Below are positions 22,300-31,392 of a stretch of 64,000 bases of DNA, piece by piece (positions within the stretch are counted from its first letter, which is position 1; every line of letters begins with the position of its first letter). The stretch is taken from contig OZ038399.1 of assembly GCA_964036045.1 (NCBI GenBank), forward strand, positions 27,799,216 to 27,863,215. The letters run 5' to 3'. The translations under genes and the position numbers were made by a program. This DNA comes from Eutreptiella sp. 'Long Island Sound 2002' (taxonomy: Eukaryota; Euglenozoa; Euglenophyceae; Eutreptiales; Eutreptiaceae). Below the pieces are notes generated by a model. It was not told where the DNA came from and ran no database searches. It worked only from the letters and a program-made list of their open reading frames with translations.

Positions 22300-25200
22300 A
22301 ATTCCGCCCAATCTTGGGCCCTTGAGATGGTAGGGGTAATACCTCTGGTTTTGTCCCCTTTTTTTGGGGACCCCTGAGAACGACGCACGGGTTGCGTCGA
22401 AATTCCGCGCACTCTTGGCCCCCCCCAGAAGGCAGGGGTGATGTGGCCACTTGTGATTTTGTCCCCTTTTCTGGGGACCCGTAAGAACACCGAGGTAAGG
22501 TAGCCATTCCGCCCAATCTTGGGCCCCTGAGAAGGCAGGGGTGATGTAGCCACTTGTCATTTTGTCCCCATTTTCGGGGACCCCCAATAACACAACAGCT
22601 ACGTAGCGATTCCGCCCAATCTTGCGCCCCCTAGAAGGCAAGGGGTGATGTGGCCACTTGTGATTTTGTCCCCCTTTTCTGTGGACCCCTGAGAACGCAG
22701 GGGTTAGGTAGCCATTCCGCCCAATCTTGGGCCCCTGCCTTTTGGGGCCCAAGAATAGGTGGAATTGATACGCAACCCTTGCGTTCTCCGGGGTTTCTAG
22801 AAAAAGGGACAAAATCACAAGTACCTACATCACCCATGCCTTCCGGGGACCCTAGATTGGGCGGAATAGCGACGCACCCCGTGCGTTTTCGGGGGTCCCC
22901 CAAAAAGGGGACAAAATCACAAGTGGCTACATCACCCCTGCCTTCTCGGGGGCCCAAGATTGGGCAGAATTGCTACATAACCCCTGTGATCTCAGGCGGC
23001 CCCAGAAAAAGGGGACAAAATCACAAGTGATTACATCACCCTTGCCTTCTCGGGGGGCCAAGGTGGGCCGCAATTGCTACGTAACCCCTATGTTCTCAGG
23101 GGTCCCAAGAAGAGGGGACAAAATCACAAGTGGCTACATGCGCCCTTGCCTTCTCGGGGGCCCAAGATTGGGCGGATATGCGACACTACCCCTGCATTCT
23201 CGGGGGTCCCCAGAAAAGGGGACAAAATGACAAGTGGATACATCACCCCTCCCTTCTTGGGGGCCCAAGATTGGGTGTAATTGCTACGCAACCCCTGTGT
23301 TCTCAGAGGTCCCCCGAAAAGAGGACAAAATCACAACTGGCTACATCCACCTTTGGATTTCCGGGGGCCCAAGATTGCGCGGAATTTGGACATAACCCCT
23401 GTGTTCTCTGGGGTCCCCAGAATCACGGGACAAAACCACAAGTATTAAACCTGCCTTCTCAAGGGCCCAAGATTGGGCGGAATTGCTACCTAACCCCTGC
23501 ATTCTCGGGCGTCCCCCGAAAAGGGGACAAAATCACAAATGGTTGCATCACCCCTGCCTTCTCGGGTGAAGTAGCCACTTGTGATTTCGTCCCCTTTTCG
23601 GTGGACTCCTAAGTACACAGGGGTTGCGTAGTAATTACCCCGAATCTTGGGCCCCCGAGAAGGCAGGGGTGATGTAGCCACTCGTGATTTTGTCCACTTT
23701 TGTGGGAACTCCCGAGAAAGCACGGGTTTATCGCTACTCCGCCCAATCTAGGGCCCCCGAGAAGGCAAGAGTGATGTAGCCACTTGTGATTTTGTCCCCT
23801 TTTCGCGGCACCCCTTAGAAGACAAGGGTGAGGTCGTCCGCCCAATCTTGGGCCCCAGAGAAGGCATGGGTGATGTAGCCACTTGTGATTTTGTCCCCTT
23901 TTATGGGGACCCCCGAGAACACCGGGCTTAGGTATCAATTAAACTCAATCTTGGGCCCCCTAGAAGGCAGGGCCACTTGTGATTTTGTCTACTTTTCAGG
24001 GGTTGTGTTCTCGGGGATCCCCAGAAAAAGGGGACAAAATCACAAGTTGCTGCATCACCCCTGCCTTCCCCGGGGCCCAAGATTGGGCGGAATCGATGCG
24101 CAACCCCAATGTTCTCGGGGGTGCCCATAAAAGGGATGAAATCAGAAGTGGCTACATCACCGCTACCTTCTAGGGGGGCCAAGATTGGGCCCAATCGCTA
24201 CGTAACCCCTTCGGTATTGGGGTTCCCCGGAAAAGGGGACAAAGTCACAAGTGGCTACATCACCCCTACCTTCTCAAAGGCCCAAGATTGGGCGGAATTG
24301 CAACCTAACCCCTGTGTTCTTAGGGGTCCTCCGAAAAGGGGACAACATCACAAATGGCTACATCACCCATGCCTTCTCAGGGCCCCAAGATTGGGAGAAG
24401 GCACGCGTGATGTAGCCACTTGTGATTGTGTCCCCCTTTTCTGGGGACGCCTGAGAACACAATGGGTACTGAGCAATTCCGCCAAATCTTGGACCCCGAG
24501 AAGGCAGGGGTAATGTAGCCACTTCTGATTTTGTCCCTCTTTTGGGCACCGCTGAGAATACAGTGGTTAGGTAGCAATTCCACCCAATCTTGTGCCCCCG
24601 AGAAGGCATGGGTGATGTAGCCACTTGTGATTTTGTCCCCTTTTTTCGGGGACCCCCAATACCACAGGGGTTACGTAGTGATTCCGCCCAATCTTGGGCC
24701 CCCTAGAAGGAGGGGTGATGTAGCCACTTGTGATTTTGTCCCTTTTTCTGGGAAAACCCGGGTACACAGGGTTGCGTATCAACTCCGCCCAATCTTGGGC
24801 CCCCGAGAAGGCAGGGTTGATGTAGCCACTTGTGATTTTGACCCCTTTTTCTAGGGACCCCCGAGAATGCACCAGTTTATCGCTACTCCGCCCACTCTTG
24901 GGCTCCCGAGAAGGCAAGAGTGATGTAGCCACTTGTGATTTTGTCCCCCTTTTTTGGGGATGCCTGAGAACACAGTGGTTACGTAGCAATTCTGCCCAAT
25001 CTTGGAACTCCGAGAAGGCAGGGTTGATGTAGCCACTTCTCATGTTGTCCCCTTTTTGCGGGACGCCTGAGAACACACGGGCGCACGGAGCAATTCCACC
25101 CAATCTTGGGCCCTTGAGAAGGCATGGGTGACGTAGCCACGTATGATTTTGTCCCCTGTTCTGGGGACCTCCAATAACACAGGAGTTACATAGCAATTCC

Positions 25201-26258
25201 GCCCAATCTTGGGCCCCTGAGAAGGCAAGGGTGGATGTAGCCACTTGTGATTTTGTCCCCTTTTTGGGGGACCCCTAAGAACACATGGGTTAGGTTGCAA
25301 TTCCGCCCAATCTTGGGCCCCCGAGAAGGCAGGGGTGATGTAGCCACTTGTGATTTTGTTCCCCTTTTTCTGGGGACCCCCAATAACACAGGGGTTACGT
25401 AGCGATTCCGCCCAGTCTTGGGCCTCTGAGAAGGCAGGGGTGATGTAGCCACTTGTGATTTTGTCCCCCTTTTCTGGGGACCTCTGATGACATAGGGGTT
25501 ACACAACAATTCCGCCCAATCTTGCGCCCCGGGGAAAGCAGGGCTGATGTAGCCATTTGTGATTTTGTCCCCTTTTCCGGGCACCCCCGAGAATGCAGGG
25601 GTTATGTAGCAATTCCGCCCCATCTTGGAGCCTTGTGATGGCAGGGGTGATGCTTTTGATGTTGTCCGCTTTTTGGGGGACCCCCGAGAACACAGGGGTT
25701 ACGTAGCAATCCACTCAATCTTGGGCCCCCTATAAGGTAGGGGTATTGTAGCCACTTCTGATTTTGTCGCTTGTTCTGGGGACCCCGATAACGCACGGGT
25801 TACGTCCCTATTCCGCCCAATCATGGCCCCCCGATAAGGTAGGGGTGATGTAGCCACTTGTGATTCTGTTCCCTTTTTCTCGGCACCCCCGAGAACGCAG
25901 GGGTTACGTAGCATATCCGCCCAGTCTTGGAGCCCCGAGAAGGCAGGGGTGATACTTCTGGAGCCCTGAGAAGGCAGGGGTGATACTTCTAATGTTGTCC
26001 GCTTTTTGGGGGACCTCCGAGAACACAGGGGTTGCGTAGCAATTCCGCCCAATCTTGGGCCCCCGATGAGGTAGGGGTGATGTAACGATTTCTGATTTTG
26101 TCCCCTTTTTGGGGGACTCTTGCGATTACAGGGGTTACGTAGCAATTCCGCCCAACTTTGGGCCCCCGAGACGGCAGGGTTGATGTAGCCACTTGTGATT
26201 TTGTCCCTTCTTTCTGGGCACCCCCGAGAACATAGGGGTTACGTAGCAATTCCGCCTA
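22300..26258. repeat. ~104-bp satellite array, ~38 degenerate copies with orientation switches
   Basis: The unit contains GCCACTTGTGATTTTGTCCC, then a GGGGAC... segment, then GGGGTTA.GTAGCAATTCCG, CCCAATCTTGGGCCC and GAGAAGGCAGGGGTGATGTA. Spacing of the CAATTCCG word is 104-105 bp (25194, 25298, 25403). Copies are far more diverged than those of the 85-bp satellite. Orientation alternates: 22300-22730 one way, 22735-23565 inverted, 23570-23985 original, 23990-24395 inverted, 24400-26258 original. Each unit keeps a GCCCAATCTTGGGC hairpin and a GTCCCC...GGGGAC hairpin. Apparent ORFs through the array are read-through of repeats. Confidence 0.95.
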
Positions 26259-26318
26259 GACAAGATGTCGCACCCTCCGGATGAGATGCCACACCCTCCG
26301 GACAAGATGCCACACCGT
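26257..26318 (+). repeat. ~23-bp tandem repeat
   Basis: Two and a half copies of a unit built on GATGCCACACCCTCCGGA (GACAAGATGTCGCACC..., GATGAGATGCCACACC..., GACAAGATGCCACACC...), immediately after the last satellite copy. Confidence 0.7.
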
Positions 26319-26706
26319 CATGATTGTTTTGGAAATGAACCACACATGTGCATACTAGCATGCATTCCAGAAACTTACAACGAAATTAAAGGAAGCACAA
26401 CAGCATGAAATCAGGGATGATGTGCGTAGGAAGAAAGCAATTTGTCTCCAAGTGTCAATGGGCAGCTTGTCTGGCACCTCGAAGCATGGTGATGGGCATA
26501 GTGGTGTGGATGTTGATGGGGGTGTGTTGTTCGTTTGGGCTTTGTTTGAATGAGCTGAATGGCATGTCTTCAACATATAGGCAGCCCTATCCAGCAAATA
26601 TAGAGGAAAGCTGACTGAGGTAAAGTGGAGCATTCCTTCTACATGCAAGTGCTCCAAGAAACACACAACTTTTGCAAACTGCAGATTCATTGCATTCACC
26701 ACTGCG

Positions 26707-27585
26707 ATGCGAGCATTTGTGACACAACTGGCATTGGTGGCAGTTGCTCTAGTCATCGTCCATGCCCATTTTCGTGTGCTCCTGCCAATCTTTTCCAACA
26801 AGGCCAACGTGTTGTATCCTCAAAGTATATCCACTGGAAGCACCGCAGTGGACAACCATGAGCGCATCAAGGCAGATGATCAACCGTTCTTCACTGGTCA
26901 CAGGGTTGACAATTACCCACAAATCACTGAGAATCCCGACCTCTTATCCCGCCTCCTTCCTGAAATTAGGTCACAGTGGACTAAGACATGCCGCGAAAAA
27001 TGCACAGAGCAGATGTGTGCTGCCTCCTGTGTGCTGGAGAGAAAGGACAAAACACTGACCGCTGGATTGAAGCAGTGGGTTCACATCGCTCAGTACTTGA
27101 ACATCACGACGGTACCTGCTTATGGCTCACTGATTGCTGCACTATATCGAAACTCATCAATAATGCCATGGGATTTTGATGTTGATATGTTCATTTGGGC
27201 CCATGACACGCCTGCTATTCAGTCCTTTCTGAGAACTCATAACAAAACCCCAAAAAGTCAGTCATCACGTCTCCGTTTTATGCCTTATACGCCACAATTG
27301 CACAAGTCACCAACGCCAGGACAGAAAGTTTGTCCTCAAGGTGGTCCGATTTGTGGCCCTACACTGCGACTTGAGCTGCAGGACGAGCTGCATATCGATG
27401 TGTGGTCCATGTACGCTGACAATGTGGGACCTCAAGACGGTGCTGTGTATGCAGGCAATTGCTCAACACTGCAATTCATCATTCCTTCACAAGACGATGT
27501 TGCTGGAGAGTATACCTCCCTCCCATGCAGTAGCATGTTTCCATTGCAACGATGCTACTATGACTTGTTTTTAGGAACACACTAG
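26707..27585 (+). CDS. LicD/fukutin-family nucleotidyltransferase-like protein
   Basis: ATG 26707 opens a 292-residue frame to TAG 27585. Residues 1-20 are a hydrophobic signal peptide or type II anchor (VTQLALVAVALVIVHAHF), fitting a secretory-pathway enzyme. Residues 124-162 carry the family hallmark: a W...YGSLIAALYRN segment followed by PWDFDVDMF, whose Asp-x-Asp residues bind metal in LicD and fukutin proteins. A later LHIDVW is the expected second acidic strand. Members transfer phosphorylated groups (phosphocholine or ribitol phosphate) onto glycans; the substrate here is unknown. Family members usually extend further and end with a VP...YL..YG segment. Such a segment (VPSSFYDQLPQGYG) lies in the same frame about 280 bp downstream, beyond TAG 27585 and a TGA near 27650, so the gene may continue through an intron or be broken. 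Cys pairs at residues 95-108 suggest disulfides. Confidence 0.72.
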   Translation: MRAFVTQLALVAVALVIVHAHFRVLLPIFSNKANVLYPQSISTGSTAVDNHERIKADDQPFFTGHRVDNYPQITENPDLLSRLLPEIRSQWTKTCREKCTEQMCAASCVLERKDKTLTAGLKQWVHIAQYLNITTVPAYGSLIAALYRNSSIMPWDFDVDMFIWAHDTPAIQSFLRTHNKTPKSQSSRLRFMPYTPQLHKSPTPGQKVCPQGGPICGPTLRLELQDELHIDVWSMYADNVGPQDGAVYAGNCSTLQFIIPSQDDVAGEYTSLPCSSMFPLQRCYYDLFLGTH

Positions 27586-28674
27586 GTGTCTTGGCTCCCG
27601 CTCAAAGGAACCCGCCGGATGATGAAATGGCTATGGGGAAATGAGCGGTGAGATGGATGTGGCGCGCCATGGGATCATAATGTTGTGAAGTGCCCCATGT
27701 ACAATACCAGGCATGGCACCACCGTGCACAAGCGGTTGATTCAATGCCCAAAATGGGCTCCCTCCTTCCGGAAGGCATGGGCGCAATCATGGGGCACATG
27801 GGCTGAATACGTAGAGCCATTGTACGATAACGCGTCCCCGGAAGACACACACCATGTCGCGTGCCTAAGAGTTCCCAGTTCTTTCTATGACCAACTGCCC
27901 CAGGGATATGGACCCCACTTCTGGGAGCACGTGGCACATCACCAATACATGATGCTTCACATTGTCTACCAGCTAAGAAAGGAGTTCACCATGCCCCCTA
28001 GGGACAATGAAGAAACACAGCCCAGTCAGTTTGTTAGTGCATGGTATGGTAAGGTCAAGCCTAGGGTGTGTACGCCAAATCCCACCCCACAAGTGTTGCA
28101 ACAGCAAGTAATGTATAAACCTCGGAAGCAAAAGCATGCAAAAGTCAAGGCACGTGCCACGGCGACACAAGATGACAAGGAGTGTCACAAGATTCTACAA
28201 CGCCAGGATTCATACCATACCAAGGTGAAGGCGCTAAAATACCTTGAGTTCACCCAGGATACTATTAGGCATCAAAAAGTGATGGAGAAATTGTCCGCAC
28301 CCAGGATTAAGTACCAAACCACTAGAATGATGCAGGAGCCACAGGACATGCACAACAATGGCTGCCAAAGTGTTCTCACAGACCGGCACTATGACGGTAT
28401 TTGGTATAGGAGGGTGGGTAAGTGGCTGCATTATATGGAAAAGACATACCAGGAGTGGCTGCATGAGGTGGACCTATCGTATCATATCCTGGGTGAACGG
28501 CACGCACTTATCCAACAGGGCTTGCAACGGTGCGAGGAAGCACCACACAACACAGCCTGCTCACTGCCACAGGCCAAACGGACGTGTGCCACTAGGAGGA
28601 TAACGGGGCGAACCAGAGCATCACCAGACTCACCCATGCACATCCCCGGAGCAAAGAAAACTTGTCATAGGTGA
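27586..28674 (+). CDS. Unrecognised basic ORF, possible 3' part of the LicD-like gene
   Basis: Open from about 27652 to TGA 28674 in the same reading frame as the upstream LicD-like ORF; the first ATG is at 27697 (about 325 residues). Its early part contains VPSSFYDQLPQGYGPHFW, which resembles the closing motif of LicD-family domains, so it could be a downstream exon. The rest is rich in Lys, Gln and His (for example KQKHAKVKARATATQ) and matches no domain I know. It could also be a separate hypothetical gene. No splice sites can be assigned with confidence; AGGTGTCT at 27583-27590 is one donor-like site. Confidence 0.35.
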
Positions 28675-29683
28675 GAAGACGAGCGCCAAACAGAGTCGTG
28701 GCAACCCCTGGTCGCTCTGTAGGTATACTCAAGGTAGGAATATAAGTTGCTCCTTCTTTGTCATCCTTGATCCCTGTCCTTGACAAGGGAAGAAGCTATG
28801 GTATGTTGTGAGAGTGTACTTAGATCCCGAGATTGACTCGTACTGCTGCAGAACTATTGCAGAACTATTGCAGCTTCGTCAAAAAAAAAAAGATGTGTGG
28901 GGCTGCCGTGAACCCCTGTGCTTGTTCTGTGCCCCTTCGATTGCGAAGAATTCGAGGAAAACCTCAACAATGAGGAAGAGGCAATCATCAGGGCTGGACT
29001 GCAGCCATGGGCGGAACATATGTTGCGGCGTGTGAGGGCAAACACTATGTCACTGACGCAAAAAGCAAGAGTCTCGTTGTCTTGAGTTGCTGCATGTCTT
29101 GTCTTAGGGCTGGGATCAGGGCAGGGTACAGGGCCAGGGACAGGGTGGGCAAAGCAAAACATTGCTCCTGTTCTTCTTCAATTGTGCAGGGTGTCAGGAA
29201 GGGAGCGGATGCTATCGCCGAACACATGTGGGGGTCGGAACATACAGATGAGTGATTGCACACATGTGGGGCTAGGAACTCATTGTTGAACCGTTAAGAA
29301 CCCCCGGGTGAAGACGTGAAGGGCTAGGAACCAATGGTTGAACACATGGAGTGCCCGCAGGCGGTTTTGGGAAAACTGGGGAAAGGAACAATTTTTTTTT
29401 CTCCATGAAGGGCCGCCCTAGGGCAGGCGCACGTGCCCTTCCCCACCGCAGGGATCCGCAGCTGCTGTGACAAGGCAGGGACCAGCAGACACACACCAGA
29501 CACACAGCCCACCCGGCTCGCATTACCCGGCCCACCCCTTTTGGATATTTTTTCAGTGTAAACTTGCAAGACCTGGCCCCCCCAAAAACTCCAGTCCCTA
29601 CCTGCCCAAGAGCCAAATGCACACGTGGTACTAGTATAGGCGACCATGGCTGCACATCTCTCGGTGAACCCCAAATAAAAGCG
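28675..29683. other. Intergenic, no gene recognised
   Basis: No convincing coding signal. Contains an imperfect direct repeat around GGGCTAGGAAC...GGTTGAAC (29268-29345) and short poly(A) and poly(T) runs at 28880 and 29392. It presumably includes the upstream region of the eIF4E-like gene. Confidence 0.45.
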
Positions 29684-31027
29684 ATGTTTTTTCACATGTT
29701 GCATGCAATGTGCGTTGAACGAAATTGCCGCACAGCATTTCCGCATGTTGTCTTCAATTCTCATAAGATTTTATTTCTTGACGCACACATGTTGACTCGC
29801 TCAGCCACTCATTCCATGGCCTGTGACCTGATGTTGGCACAAGAGTACTGTTTCTGGAGGGACAACTATGAGCTGGGGATCAAGAAGAACAGACATCGAA
29901 GGTCGTGGCAGCGCACTGAGCTGCTGCAGTTGAACCGCATCACCTCATGGGGTGCGTACCAAGCAAATGTGAGCACCCACATGGCCCAGACCCCACAGAA
30001 CGGCAATCTGCACATCTTTCGAGAGGGAATCGCCCCGGAGTATGACGATCCTTTGAATCGCAACGGCGGCCTCTTCAAGCTGACGTTGCACGCCACATGT
30101 TGCGCCATGGATGCGTTCGCAGCACTGTGCAATGCCTTTGTCCTGGGGCATCTCACGACCCATGGGGCTGTGAATGGGGTAACCTTTTCCAAAAAGGGGA
30201 TGGGTTGGGGTCTGAAGGTGTGGGTCGGGAGCAGGCAAAAGCAGATGGTGGCCCATGTGCAGGAGTGGTTCACCAACGAATTCGATGGCCTCATCTCGTC
30301 CTGTCTGTTCTGCCCCATCGCGTCGCTGCTGACCTCGATTCACAAAAGGCAAGCTGCACTGTATTTGCCACCACCGCAGCCAACCCAGCAACCACAAGGC
30401 CCAAACCCTAGAGACGCCATCGGGGTCCTCAACGCACCCCCACCACCACCAGTGATGATGCCCGCAGCCGCCACCGCAGGCAACATGGGAAAAATCCCTC
30501 GGGACTCGGTGCAACGCCTCAACGTCAGCGGCAGCCCAAGCCTATTCCCTCCCAACAAAGCATCCTCCCCGACTGATGGTCGCGATGCGTCCGGTGGTTC
30601 CCTGGGCAGCACTCAGGCCTCCACTCGCAACGCCAATGAACGAGCAGGCGATTCCCAGCTGTCATCGCTGTCCAAAGACGACTGCAGACTGCAGCAGGCC
30701 GTCGAAGAACGTGTACGGGCACGTTTGACGGACGTCCCACAAATGGAGGCATCGACTCCTCGGGTGCCTGCGCCGCTTTCGGTCGTCCACCACGTTGTGT
30801 CCGAGGATGCTGTCATGAGGCACCTGATGGGCTCGTCGCGGTACTCACAAGCCTGGGCTGTAGAAGCAGCGGATGCAGTGAGAAAGCGATTGCAGGCAAC
30901 CGCAGAGCGGTGCCGTGCATTTCCTCAAGATATGGAAGTGGAGGTTGTGCAAACCTCTCCGCAAGCCCCTTGCTGTACATGTTCTCATGATTCTGGCGAA
31001 TCTGTTGAATACGTCATGTGGGGATAG
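29684..31027 (+). CDS. Divergent eIF4E-family cap-binding protein with long C-terminal extension
   Basis: From ATG 29684 the frame gives 447 residues, ending at TAG 31027. The eIF4E fold covers about residues 51-190: EYCFWRDNY (canonical W46 kept as W58, W43 replaced by Tyr), SWQ with W75 (likely W56), ITSWGAYQ (W73 region), then FREGIAPEYDDPLNRNGG, where the cap-sandwich residue W102 is Tyr120 and E103 is Asp121, then GAVNGVTFSKKG and LKVWVGSR (W166 equivalent). eIF4E binds the mRNA 5' cap to recruit ribosomes; the W102 replacement suggests altered cap affinity, as in non-canonical classes. Residues after ~230 are an unusual Pro-, Ser- and Gln-rich tail; typical eIF4E proteins have about 200 residues. 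The N-terminal 45 residues are not homologous, and the true start may be Met45 (29816) or lie behind an intron. The frame is intact. Confidence 0.78.
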   Translation: MFFHMLHAMCVERNCRTAFPHVVFNSHKILFLDAHMLTRSATHSMACDLMLAQEYCFWRDNYELGIKKNRHRRSWQRTELLQLNRITSWGAYQANVSTHMAQTPQNGNLHIFREGIAPEYDDPLNRNGGLFKLTLHATCCAMDAFAALCNAFVLGHLTTHGAVNGVTFSKKGMGWGLKVWVGSRQKQMVAHVQEWFTNEFDGLISSCLFCPIASLLTSIHKRQAALYLPPPQPTQQPQGPNPRDAIGVLNAPPPPPVMMPAAATAGNMGKIPRDSVQRLNVSGSPSLFPPNKASSPTDGRDASGGSLGSTQASTRNANERAGDSQLSSLSKDDCRLQQAVEERVRARLTDVPQMEASTPRVPAPLSVVHHVVSEDAVMRHLMGSSRYSQAWAVEAADAVRKRLQATAERCRAFPQDMEVEVVQTSPQAPCCTCSHDSGESVEYVMWG

Positions 31028-31284
31028 TGCAAATGCGGCTGCAAGCCTGTGGGCACGTGCCGCTTAATAGTAAGGGGGCGGTTGGTGCCTGCACGATCCC
31101 TTTGCTTCAGGCACTGTTACACAATGTATGTATGACCTCTGTTGATGGCAAGCATGTGTTTCTCGGAGTCCTCACGCACTCCAGCCTGCCAGTCTTTCTT
31201 TTTTGTGCACAAATGGAGGTGAGAGTGGGCAATAGTCCCTGTGCTCACAAGTGCTGCTTCTGCCCTTCGGCGTCCCAGCCAATC

Positions 31285-31392
31285 ACATTCTCATGCCAAT
31301 GCACTTCTCGTGCCAATGCACCGCTCATACCAATGCACCCCTCATACCAATGCACTTCTCATGTTAATGCACCCCTTATGCTAACGCACCCC
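31285..31392 (+). repeat. ~17-18-bp minisatellite
   Basis: Six copies of a unit around CCAATGCACCCCTCATAC, with variants TTCTCGTGCCAATGCAC and TTATGCTAACGCACCCC. It starts about 260 bp downstream of the eIF4E-like ORF. Confidence 0.75.

Noticed and set aside
22280-26249. Short ORFs within the 104-bp satellite, both strands
   Set aside because: Their peptides repeat with the satellite unit and switch strand with its orientation, so they are repeat by-products.
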